Positions 51,187 through 59,316 of a DNA stretch of 64,000 nucleotides are shown here, in pieces. Below the pieces are notes generated by a model that worked only from the letters and a program-made list of their open reading frames with translations, had not been told where the DNA came from and did not search any database. A program made the translations under genes and the position numbers. Source of the DNA: SG8-30 sp963695155 (GTDB lineage: Bacteria; Pseudomonadota; Gammaproteobacteria; Steroidobacterales; Steroidobacteraceae); the NCBI GenBank assembly GCA_963695155.1, contig CAVOGD010000007.1, positions 372,001-436,000 on the forward strand, read 5' to 3'. The first letter of the stretch is position 1, and every line of letters begins with the position of its first letter.

Positions 51187-51210
51187 CAGCCGCCGGCCGG
51201 CCCCGCGGCG

Positions 51211-51855
51211 TCAGGCCAGGCCGGTTTCCAGCCGCGCGAAGACCTCGTCCGGGGAACCGTTGGCGTCGACGATCTTGAGCAGCCCGCGTTCCTGGTAATA
51301 GGCGATCAGCGGCCTGGTCTGCGCCTCGTACACTTCGAGCCGCTTGGAGATGGTCTCCTCGTTGTCGTCCGGCCGCTGGAAGACGTCGTGCCGCTGCCCG
51401 CCCTCGCAGTCAGGCCCCTCGCCGGGCGGGTTGCTGTACACGTTGAAGAGCTGCCCGCAGCGCCGGCAGGTACGCCGGCCGGTCAGCCGCCGGAACAGCG
51501 CCGTGGCGTCGACGTCGATCAGCGCGACCCCGTCGAGGACCTGGCCGGTTTCCACGAGCAGCGATGCCAGCGCGTCGGCCTGCGGCACGTTGCGCGGGTA
51601 ACCGTCGAGGATGAAGCCCGGCGCGGCGTCCGGCTGCGCGAGCCGCTCGCGCAGCATGGCCAGCACGGTCGCGTCGTCGACCAGCCTGCCCTCGCCCATG
51701 ATCTTCTTGGCCTGCAGGCCCAGCGGCGTGCCGCGCGCCACCGCGTCGCGCAGCAGGTCGCCGGTCGAAACCTGCGGAACCCCGTATTTCTCAACGAGTT
51801 TCTTGGCCTGCGTGCCCTTGCCGGAACCGGGCGCGCCCAGCAGCACCAGCCTCAT
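51211..51855 (-). CDS. adk: Adenylate kinase
   Basis: Adk interconverts ATP, ADP and AMP. The 214-residue product has the P-loop GAPGSGKGT at 7-15, STGDLLRDAVARGT, ILDGYPRNVPQA and a long lid. The lid carries CRRC and a third cysteine in PDCEGG, as in zinc-bearing adenylate kinases, but a fourth ligand is not obvious (see findings). ATG at 51855 is the natural start. It converges with rnd and is divergent from pfp. Confidence 0.96.
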   Translation of the reverse strand: MRLVLLGAPGSGKGTQAKKLVEKYGVPQVSTGDLLRDAVARGTPLGLQAKKIMGEGRLVDDATVLAMLRERLAQPDAAPGFILDGYPRNVPQADALASLLVETGQVLDGVALIDVDATALFRRLTGRRTCRRCGQLFNVYSNPPGEGPDCEGGQRHDVFQRPDDNEETISKRLEVYEAQTRPLIAYYQERGLLKIVDANGSPDEVFARLETGLA

Positions 51856-52028
51856 GTCGTTCCTCGCGCGGGCGTCGCCGCCCTGAATGGGGCGCCAATG
51901 CTGCACCGGTCGCCGCAATGCGTCAAACCGTGTTTTCCCCGACGCGCCCGCGCTTCGCGAGCCCCACCATTGGGCTATCCTTTCGCCTCGCACGGGCCGC
52001 GCGCCCGCTGGATGCAAGGTACCTGAAC

Positions 52029-53312
52029 ATGGCCGCCCCCCAGAGCAAGGCCCGCAAGCCCAACGCCCTCTACGCCCAGTCCGGCGGCGTGACCGCCGTC
52101 ATCAACGCGTCCGCGGCCGGCGTCATCGACGCCTGCCGTCAGCACCGCTCCAGGATCGGCAAGCTGTACGCCGGCCGCGACGGCATCGTCGGCGCGCTCA
52201 CCGAGGACCTCATCGACACCAGCAAGGAGAGCGCGGCCGCGATCCGCGCGCTGCGCTGGACGCCCGCGGGCGCCTTCGGCTCGGCCCGCTACAAGCTCAA
52301 GGACCTGGACAAGGACCGCGCCAAGTACGAACGCCTCATCGAGGTCTTCCGCGCGCACGACATCCGCTACTTCTTCTACAACGGCGGCAACGACTCGATG
52401 GACACCGCCCACAAGCTGTCGCAGTTCGGCGAGCAGCTGGGCTATCACGTGGCCTGCATCGGCATCCCCAAGACCGTGGACAACGACCTGCCGGTCACCG
52501 ACTGCTGCCCGGGCTTCGGGTCGGTCGCCAAGTACGTCGCGGTGTCCACGCGCGAGGCGGCGCTGGACGTCGCCTCGATGGCGCGCACCTCGACCAAGGT
52601 CTTCATCCTCGAGGTGATGGGCCGGCATGCCGGCTGGATCGCCGCGGCCGGCGGCCTCGCCGGCAGCAAGGCCGGCGACCCGCCGCACGCCATCCTGTTT
52701 CCCGAGATCGCCTTCGACCGCGAGCGTTTCCTGGCGCGCGTCAGGCAAGCGGTCGAACGCCATGGCTACTGCGTGGTGGTCGCCTCGGAGGGCGTGCGCG
52801 ATGCCGAGGGCCGGTTCCTCTCCGACATGGGCACGCGCGATGCCTTCGGCCACGTGCAGCTGGGCGGCGTCGCGCCGACGCTGGCCGCGATGGTCAAGGA
52901 GGCGCACGGCTACAAGTACCACTGGGCGCTGGCCGATTACCTGCAGCGCTCCGCCCGGCACATCGCGTCGAAGGTGGACGCCGAACAGGCCTATGCGGTC
53001 GGCCGGGCCGCCGTCGAGTTCGCGGTGCAGGGCAGGAATGCGGTCATGCCGGTGATCGTGCGCAAGTCGTCGCGGCCCTACCGCTGGACGATCGGCATGG
53101 CGCCGGTCGCGGACGTCGCCAACCGGGAGAAGATGGTCCCGCGCAACTTCATCACCGCGGACGGATTCGGCATCACCGCCGCCTGCCGCCGCTACCTCGA
53201 GCCGCTGATCGAGGGCGAGGATTACCCGCCCTACGAGCGCGGCCTGCCGCGCTACGTGACGCTGCGCAACGCGCGCGTTCGGCGCAGGCTGAAGACCGGC
53301 TTCGTGATATGA
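52029..53312 (+). CDS. pfp: Pyrophosphate-dependent 6-phosphofructokinase
   Basis: This enzyme phosphorylates fructose 6-phosphate with pyrophosphate in a reversible step. The 427-residue product has YNGGNDSMDTA at 118-128, with Asp where ATP-dependent enzymes have Gly, and GIPKTVDNDL at 145-154, with lysine instead of the glycine in PGTIDND. These two changes mark PPi use. It is followed after 59 bases by hppA, which makes or uses the same pyrophosphate pool. ATG at 52029 is taken as start; an AAGG lies upstream. Confidence 0.94.
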   Translation: MAAPQSKARKPNALYAQSGGVTAVINASAAGVIDACRQHRSRIGKLYAGRDGIVGALTEDLIDTSKESAAAIRALRWTPAGAFGSARYKLKDLDKDRAKYERLIEVFRAHDIRYFFYNGGNDSMDTAHKLSQFGEQLGYHVACIGIPKTVDNDLPVTDCCPGFGSVAKYVAVSTREAALDVASMARTSTKVFILEVMGRHAGWIAAAGGLAGSKAGDPPHAILFPEIAFDRERFLARVRQAVERHGYCVVVASEGVRDAEGRFLSDMGTRDAFGHVQLGGVAPTLAAMVKEAHGYKYHWALADYLQRSARHIASKVDAEQAYAVGRAAVEFAVQGRNAVMPVIVRKSSRPYRWTIGMAPVADVANREKMVPRNFITADGFGITAACRRYLEPLIEGEDYPPYERGLPRYVTLRNARVRRRLKTGFVI

Positions 53313-53371
53313 TTTTTCGTTAATTTGACGGCGCAGACGCCGCGCACAAATTCCCCCTCGGAGGTTGCCCA

Positions 53372-55414
53372 ATGATCGACACCCAAGAAGCGCTCTGGCT
53401 CTCAGTAACGGCCGGAGTGGTTGCCATCGCCTACGGCGCGCTCGCGGTGCGCTGGATCCTGGCCCAGCCGACCGGCAGCGCGCGCATGCAGGAAATCTCG
53501 GCCGCGATCCAGGCCGGCGCCAAGGCCTACCTGAACCGCCAGTATTCGACCATCGCCGTGGTCGGGGTCGTGCTGTTCGTCGTGCTGTGGCTGCTGCTGC
53601 AGTGGCCCACCGCCATCGGTTTCGCGGTCGGCGCCATCCTCTCCGGCGTGGCCGGCTACCTCGGCATGAACGTCTCGGTGCGGGCCAACGTGCGCACCGC
53701 GCACGCCGCCAGCGTGGGGCTCAACCCCGCGCTCAAGATCGCCTTCCGCGGCGGGGCGATCACCGGCATGCTGGTGGTGGGCCTGGGCCTGCTGGGCGTG
53801 GCGGCCTATTACTGGGCTGTGCTGCCGGCGGTCGGCGAGAAGGAAGCCCTGCGCGGCCTGGTGGGCCTCGCCTTCGGCGGTTCGCTGATTTCCATCTTCG
53901 CGCGACTCGGCGGCGGCATCTTCACCAAGGGCGCCGACGTGGGCGCCGACCTGGTCGGCAAGGTCGAGGCCGGCATCCCCGAGGACGATCCGCGCAACCC
54001 GGCGGTCATCGCCGACAACGTGGGCGACAACGTGGGCGACTGCGCCGGCATGGCGGCCGACCTGTTCGAGACCTATGCGGTGACGGTGGTCGCGACCATG
54101 CTGCTGGGTTCGCTGATGATGCAGCACCTCGGCGGTGCGGCGGTCGTCTATCCACTGGTGCTGGGCGCGGTGTCCATCGTCGCGTCGATCGTCGGCACGT
54201 TCTTCGTCAAGGTGAAGGATGGCGGCCGCATCATGTCGGCGCTGTACCGGGGCGTGGCCGTGTCCGGCGTGATCGCCGCGCTGGCCTTCTACCCGGTGAC
54301 CAAGGCCATGATGGGCGACGACGCCACCGGCCTGTATTTCTGCGCGCTGATCGGCCTGGCGCTGACGGCCGCCATGATCGTCATCACCGAGTACTACACG
54401 GCGACCGAGTTCGCGCCGGTCAGGCACATCGCCGAAGCGTCGCAGACCGGCCACGCCACCAACATCATCGCCGGACTGGGCGTCTCGATGAAGTCCACGG
54501 CGCTGCCCGTGCTGGCGGTCTGCCTGGCGATCTGGAGCACCTACACACTGGGCGGCCTGTACGGCATCGCCGTGGCGGCCACCGCCATGCTGTCCATGAC
54601 CGGCATGATCGTGGCGCTGGACGCTTACGGGCCGATCACCGACAACGGCGGCGGCATCGCCGAGATGTCCGGGCTGCCCAAGGAAGTGCGCGTCATCACC
54701 GACGCGCTGGACGCCGTCGGCAACACGACCAAGGCCGTCACCAAGGGCTACGCCATCGGCTCCGCCGGACTGGCCGCGCTGGTGCTGTTCGCCGACTACA
54801 CGCACAAGCTGAAGGACATGGGCACGCTGCCGCTGGATGGCTTCCGGCTGGACGACCCGGCCGTCATCATCGGCCTGTTCATCGGCGGCCTGGTGCCGTT
54901 CATGTTCGCGGCCATGGCGATGGAGGCCGTGGGCCGCGCCGCCGGGTCGGTCGTGGTGGAGGTGCGCCGCCAGTTCCGCGAGATCAAGGGCATCATGGAA
55001 GGCACCGCCAAGCCGGATTATTCGCGGGCCGTGGACATGCTCACCCGCGCGGCGATCCGCGAGATGATCGTGCCGTCGCTGCTGCCGATCCTGGTGCCGG
55101 TGGTGCTGGCCTATACGATGAACTTCCTGATGGGTCCCGGCGCGGGCATCCGCGCGCTGGGCGGCCTGCTGATCGGCACCATCGTCACCGGCCTGTTCGT
55201 CGCGATCTCGATGTGCACGGGCGGCGGCGCCTGGGACAATGCCAAGAAGTACATCGAGGAAGGCAACCTCGGCGGCAAGGGCTCGGCGGCGCACATGGCT
55301 GCCGTGACCGGCGATACCGTCGGCGATCCGTACAAGGACACCGCCGGCCCGGCCATCAACCCGCTGATCAAGATCATCAACATCGTGGCGCTGCTCCTGG
55401 TGCCGCTGCTCTGA
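53372..55414 (+). CDS. hppA: Proton-translocating membrane pyrophosphatase HppA, K+-independent type
   Basis: HppA links pyrophosphate hydrolysis to proton pumping across the inner membrane. The 680-residue product has about 16 membrane segments and the substrate site GADVGADLVGKVEAGIPEDD, then ADNVGDNVGDCAGMAADLFE. In the segment GNTTKAVTKGYAIGS, lysine occupies the site that is alanine in potassium-dependent enzymes, so the pump is inferred to be K+-independent. GGAGG lies 7 bases before ATG at 53372. It is followed by a strong terminator. Confidence 0.97.
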   Translation: MIDTQEALWLSVTAGVVAIAYGALAVRWILAQPTGSARMQEISAAIQAGAKAYLNRQYSTIAVVGVVLFVVLWLLLQWPTAIGFAVGAILSGVAGYLGMNVSVRANVRTAHAASVGLNPALKIAFRGGAITGMLVVGLGLLGVAAYYWAVLPAVGEKEALRGLVGLAFGGSLISIFARLGGGIFTKGADVGADLVGKVEAGIPEDDPRNPAVIADNVGDNVGDCAGMAADLFETYAVTVVATMLLGSLMMQHLGGAAVVYPLVLGAVSIVASIVGTFFVKVKDGGRIMSALYRGVAVSGVIAALAFYPVTKAMMGDDATGLYFCALIGLALTAAMIVITEYYTATEFAPVRHIAEASQTGHATNIIAGLGVSMKSTALPVLAVCLAIWSTYTLGGLYGIAVAATAMLSMTGMIVALDAYGPITDNGGGIAEMSGLPKEVRVITDALDAVGNTTKAVTKGYAIGSAGLAALVLFADYTHKLKDMGTLPLDGFRLDDPAVIIGLFIGGLVPFMFAAMAMEAVGRAAGSVVVEVRRQFREIKGIMEGTAKPDYSRAVDMLTRAAIREMIVPSLLPILVPVVLAYTMNFLMGPGAGIRALGGLLIGTIVTGLFVAISMCTGGGAWDNAKKYIEEGNLGGKGSAAHMAAVTGDTVGDPYKDTAGPAINPLIKIINIVALLLVPLL

Positions 55415-55421
55415 TCGCAGT

Positions 55422-55450
55422 GGTCAGGCCCCGCCGCGGGGTCTGACCCC
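55422..55450. repeat. GGTCAG-GCCCC hairpin with the GTCTGACC palindrome
   Basis: GGTCAG and CTGACC flank GGCCCCGCCGCGGGGT, forming a hairpin 8 bases after the hppA stop. It contains GGGGTCTGACCCC, the same word found twice at 31452-31480. It lies upstream of the main terminator. Confidence 0.65.
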
Positions 55451-55463
55451 TCCCCGATCGCTG

Positions 55464-55490
55464 AAAGGCCCCGCGAGGGGCCTTTCGTTT
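55464..55490 (+). terminator. Rho-independent terminator after hppA
   Basis: AAAGGCCCC (55464-55472) and GGGGCCTTT (55477-55485) form a 9-base-pair stem with a GCGA loop and a CGTTT tail. The A run before the stem means it can also act on transcripts from the convergent nhaC gene. Confidence 0.9.
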
Positions 55491-55516
55491 GCCGCATGAC
55501 CGGAGCCAGCGCCGCC

Positions 55517-56989
55517 TCAACGTGCCGGTTGCCTGTCAACCAGTTCCTCTGCCGTGACGCCCACCACGGACTCCGGGTCGTCCTCGATCTTCTGGATGGT
55601 GATGCCGGTGAAGCCGTAGAACATCGAGATCAGCGGCGTCAGCAGGTTGAGGAAGGCGAACGGCAGGTAGGTGAAGCAGCTCACCCCCAGGACCCCCGAC
55701 ATGTAGGCGCCGCAGGTGTTCCACGGAATCAGCGGCGAGGTCAGCGTCGCCGAATCCTCCAGCGCGCGGGACAGGTTCTTCGGATGCAGGCCCCGCTTGA
55801 GGTACGCCGCCCGGTACATGCGGCCGGGCACGATGATGGCGAGGTACTGGTCCGACGCCAGCACGTTCATGCCGAAGCAGCTGAACAGCGTCACCGCGAT
55901 CAGCGATCCGGTGGTGCGGGCCACGGTCAGGATGGCCAGCGCCAGCCGCTCCAGCATGCCCGACGCCTCCATGATCCCGCCGAAGGTCAGCGCCACGATG
56001 ATCAGCGCGATCGTGTCGAGCATGTCGGTGAGGCCGCCGCGGGTCAGCAGCCCGTCGACGCTGGCCACGCCGCTCTCGCTCACGTAGCCGGTGTAGAGGG
56101 AGGCCACCACGCGGCCGGCGATCGAAGCCCACCCCTCGTCCGGCCCGCGCTGGAAGACGACCAGCAGCACCGCTCCCGTCACGACGCCGATCGCAAGCGC
56201 GGGCAGTGCCGGGGTCTTCCGCCAGACCAGGACGAGCACGGCCGCCGGGGCGATCAGCAGCCACGGCGTCAGGTTGAAGGACGCCGCCAGCGTCGCGAGC
56301 ATCAGCAGGTATTCGGGCGTCTCCACCGATCCCGAGGCCGGGCGCAGGATGCCGATGACGGCGTAGAGGACGAGCGCCAGGACGAGCGCAGGTACGGTCG
56401 TGTAGACCATGTGGCGGATGTGGGTGAACAGCTGGGTGCCGGCCACGGCCGGCGCCAGGTTGGTCGTGTCGGAGAGCGGCGACATCTTGTCGCCGAAGTA
56501 GGCGCCCGATACCACCGCGCCCGCGGTCATGCCCGCCGGGATGCCGAGCGCCTGGCCCACGCCCATCATGGCCAGGCCGACCGTGGCCGCCGTCGACCAG
56601 GAAGACCCGGTGGCCAGCGAGATCACCGCGCAGATCACGCAGGTCGCCACCAGGAAATAGCCCGGCGCCAGGATCTTGAGCCCGTACAGGATCATGACGG
56701 GCACCACGCCGCTGGCGATCCACACGCCGATCAGCAGCCCGACGACGATGAGGATCAGGATCGCCGGCAGGGCGGCGACGATGCCCCCGGTCAGGCCGCC
56801 CAGGATCTCGTCCCACGACATGCCGAGGGCGCTGCCGGCGATGGCCGAGGCGACCATGGCCCCGATGATGAGCGGGATGTGGCCCGATCCGTCGAGCACG
56901 ACGATGGTGTAGAAGAGCGTGGCAATCAGGACGATGACGGGAACCAGCGAGATCCCCAGGCCCGGGGTCTTTCTTGTTGTCTCGGTCAA
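55517..56989 (-). CDS. nhaC: Na+/H+ antiporter NhaC
   Basis: NhaC exchanges sodium for protons. The 490-residue product has 11-12 hydrophobic segments, with AVISLATGSSWSTAATVGLAMMG, GAVVSGAYFGDKMSPLSDTTNLAPA (typical NhaC), and FGMNVLASDQYLAIIVPGRM. A GAGGAGG ribosome binding site lies 6 bases before TTG at 56989, which decides the start; a GTG ten codons upstream has no such site. Its 5' region is divergent from the menaquinone operon. Confidence 0.93.
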   Translation of the reverse strand: MTETTRKTPGLGISLVPVIVLIATLFYTIVVLDGSGHIPLIIGAMVASAIAGSALGMSWDEILGGLTGGIVAALPAILILIVVGLLIGVWIASGVVPVMILYGLKILAPGYFLVATCVICAVISLATGSSWSTAATVGLAMMGVGQALGIPAGMTAGAVVSGAYFGDKMSPLSDTTNLAPAVAGTQLFTHIRHMVYTTVPALVLALVLYAVIGILRPASGSVETPEYLLMLATLAASFNLTPWLLIAPAAVLVLVWRKTPALPALAIGVVTGAVLLVVFQRGPDEGWASIAGRVVASLYTGYVSESGVASVDGLLTRGGLTDMLDTIALIIVALTFGGIMEASGMLERLALAILTVARTTGSLIAVTLFSCFGMNVLASDQYLAIIVPGRMYRAAYLKRGLHPKNLSRALEDSATLTSPLIPWNTCGAYMSGVLGVSCFTYLPFAFLNLLTPLISMFYGFTGITIQKIEDDPESVVGVTAEELVDRQPAR

Positions 56990-57322
56990 GCTGTTCCTCC
57001 TCGGGTCGGCTCTCTTCACGCAGCCTGGTCCGGCATCCGGGATTCGCGCAGCCCGGCCGCAACGACGCGCCGGGCTTCTACTGATAGCCGCCTGCTACCC
57101 CCCGGCCGATCTTACTGCCTTGGCGGCGATTATGCGTGGCACCGGGCACAACAGGCCGGTCGCAGCCGCCGCCCGCGCCGGCCGCACCGCCGGGTCACGC
57201 GGTCGGAGTATGCGAAAATGGCGCCCGCAACCAGGAGGGGTGCGCGGCCGAAGGCCGGCTTTCCGCATTGCCACCTGATACCGGCCGCACAGATCGGCCA
57301 CCCACACGCGCCTGGAGGCGTC
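56990..57322. other. Divergent intergenic region nhaC / ubiE-men operon
   Basis: This 333-base gap must hold promoters for nhaC and the men operon. AT-rich words such as GATTATG (57127-57133) and CTTACTG (57112-57118) are present, but no -35/-10 pair at 16-18 bases is convincing on either strand. No gene, hairpin terminator or riboswitch is recognised in it. Confidence 0.4.
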
Positions 57323-58039
57323 ATGGTGCAGGACGAACTTCCGACGGGCGCGGCCAAGCACGAGGCGGTGCGGCAGATGTTCGACCGCATCGCGCCGCGT
57401 TACGACCTCATGAACCGGCTGCTGACCGGCGGCCTCGACCAGCGCTGGCGGCGCAAGCTGCTGTCGCGGATGGCGGTCGGTGATGGCGACATCGTCGTGG
57501 ACGTTGCCTGCGGCACGGGCGACCTGGCTGAACTCGCACGCAAGCGCGGTGCGTTCGTGCTGGGCGTGGACTTCGCCTTCGAGATGCTGCGCGGCGCAGC
57601 CAGGCGGCAGGCGACGCCGGCGCTGGCCTGTGCCGACGCCGCGCGGCTGCCGTTGCCGGACGGCTGCGCCAGCGTGGTCACCTGCGGCTTCGCGCTGCGC
57701 AACTTCGTGGCGCTGCCACCGGTGTTCCTGGAGATGGCGCGCGTGCTGCAACCCGGCGGCCGACTGGCGATCCTCGAGGTGGACCGCCCGGACTCCGCCC
57801 TGGTGGCGCGCGTGCATTCCCTGTACTTCGACCGCGTCGTGCCGCGCATCGGCGCGCTGCTGTCGGACCGCGCCGCGTATCGCTACCTGCCGCGCTCGAC
57901 GGCCTACCTGCCGGCGCTCGACGAACTCACCGCGCTGCTGTCGGCCGCCGGCTTCGAATCGGTGCGCCGCGAGCGGCTGCTGCTCGGCACGGCGCAGATG
58001 CTGATGGCGGTCCGTGGCGCAGGAGTCCGCCGGCCGTGA
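57323..58039 (+). CDS. ubiE: Demethylmenaquinone/ubiquinone methyltransferase UbiE (MenG)
   Basis: UbiE C-methylates the demethylmenaquinone ring and, where ubiquinone is made, also the benzoquinol ring. The 238-residue product has VRQMFDRIAPRYDLMNRLLTGG, the SAM motif VDVACGTGDLAEL (59-71), FALRNF and the RPDSALVARVHSLYF segment. GGAG lies 7 bases before ATG at 57323. It leads the men operon and overlaps menF, so menaquinone is its clear context here. Confidence 0.94.
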   Translation: MVQDELPTGAAKHEAVRQMFDRIAPRYDLMNRLLTGGLDQRWRRKLLSRMAVGDGDIVVDVACGTGDLAELARKRGAFVLGVDFAFEMLRGAARRQATPALACADAARLPLPDGCASVVTCGFALRNFVALPPVFLEMARVLQPGGRLAILEVDRPDSALVARVHSLYFDRVVPRIGALLSDRAAYRYLPRSTAYLPALDELTALLSAAGFESVRRERLLLGTAQMLMAVRGAGVRRP

Positions 58040-59316
58040 ACGGCGCCGCGCTGCAACTGCTGTCGGAGCACTGCGCGCCGCCGGACCCGCTGCAACTGTT
58101 CGCGGCTGCCGGCCAGGCACCACGCTACTACTGGGAGCAACCCACCCGCGGCCGCTTCGTGGTCGGGCTCGGGGCTGCCGCGCGCATCACGACCAGCGGC
58201 GCGACCCGCTTCACCGACGCGGAGCAGGCTGCGCGCGCGCTGTTCGCGCGGATCGCCTGGCAGGGCCAGGGCCCGCGGATCGCGACGCTGGTCGGCGGCT
58301 TCGCCTTTGCGCCGTCAACTTCCGACGGCGGCGACTGGCAGGGCTTCGCCGACGCTGAATTGCGGCTGCCGGAACTGCTGGTCGCGCGTGACGGCGACCG
58401 CTGCAGCCGCACGTGGCAGGCCGGCTCAACCTGGTCCGACCTGCAGACGCGGCCGTTGGCGCTGGGCCCGCCGGTGCACGGCGTGGCCGAGTTCGCCGAC
58501 GCGCAGGCCGGCGCCTACCGGCTGCGTGTGGAGCGGGCGCTGGCCGGCATCGCGGCCGGCACGTTCAGCAAGGTCGTCCTGGCGCGGGCCGCGCGCGCGA
58601 CGGCGCGCACGCCGATCGATGCGGTGGCCTGGCTGGTGGCGCTGCGCGAGCGCTTTCCCGGCTGCACGCTGTTCGCGGTCGGCGACGGCGACGCGGTGTT
58701 CCTGGGCGCCAGCCCGGAGCGGCTGGTGCGCGTGCGGGGCCCGCTCGTGCAGACCGCCGCAATCGCCGGCACGGCCGCCCGGGGTTCCTCGCCGGCCACC
58801 GACCGTGCGCTGGGCGAGGCGCTGCGCGCCAGCGGCAAGGACCTCGACGAGCACGTCATAGTGATCCGCCACCTGGCCGCGGCGCTGGGCGCGTGCTGCA
58901 GCACGGTCGAGGTGGATCCCGAGCCGCAGCTGCTGAAGACCCGCGCCGTGCAGCACCTGTACACCGAGTTGCGCGGCCGGCTGGCCAGCGAACCGACCGA
59001 GACCTTGCTGGGGCTGGTGGCGCGGCTGCACCCGACGCCCGCGGTCGGCGGGTCGCCCACGACCGCGGCGCTGGACTGGCTGAGCCGCAACGAATCGCTG
59101 GCGCGCGGCTGGTTCGCCGGCCCGGTCGGCTACCTGCAGTCTGACGGTGACGGCGAATTTGCAGTAGCCTTGCGCTCGGCCCTGGTGCGCGGCGCCCGCG
59201 CCACTGCGTGGGCCGGGGCCGGCATCGTCGCGGGATCGGAACCCGAGGCGGAATTCACCGAGACCGAACTCAAGCTGCGCGCCGTGCTCGGCCCGCTGCT
59301 GTGGGGAGCGCCCTGA
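58036..59316 (+). CDS. menF: Isochorismate synthase MenF
   Basis: MenF converts chorismate to isochorismate, the first step to menaquinone. The 426-residue product matches the chorismate-binding fold: GTFSKVVLARAARATA, AIAGTAARG, a LGEALRASGKDLDEHVIVIRH block, and the C-terminal HPTPAVGGSPTTAAL and WFAGPVGYLQSDGDGEFAVALRS. GTG at 58036 overlaps the ubiE stop, and the stop overlaps menD. Confidence 0.94.
   Translation: MNGAALQLLSEHCAPPDPLQLFAAAGQAPRYYWEQPTRGRFVVGLGAAARITTSGATRFTDAEQAARALFARIAWQGQGPRIATLVGGFAFAPSTSDGGDWQGFADAELRLPELLVARDGDRCSRTWQAGSTWSDLQTRPLALGPPVHGVAEFADAQAGAYRLRVERALAGIAAGTFSKVVLARAARATARTPIDAVAWLVALRERFPGCTLFAVGDGDAVFLGASPERLVRVRGPLVQTAAIAGTAARGSSPATDRALGEALRASGKDLDEHVIVIRHLAAALGACCSTVEVDPEPQLLKTRAVQHLYTELRGRLASEPTETLLGLVARLHPTPAVGGSPTTAALDWLSRNESLARGWFAGPVGYLQSDGDGEFAVALRSALVRGARATAWAGAGIVAGSEPEAEFTETELKLRAVLGPLLWGAP

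Noticed and set aside
52029..53312. ATP-dependent phosphofructokinase
   Set aside because: GGND and PKTVDND are residues of the pyrophosphate type.
56990..57019. GTG start of nhaC at 57019
   Set aside because: The strong GAGGAGG site points to TTG at 56989, and the extra ten residues are not needed for the first helix.
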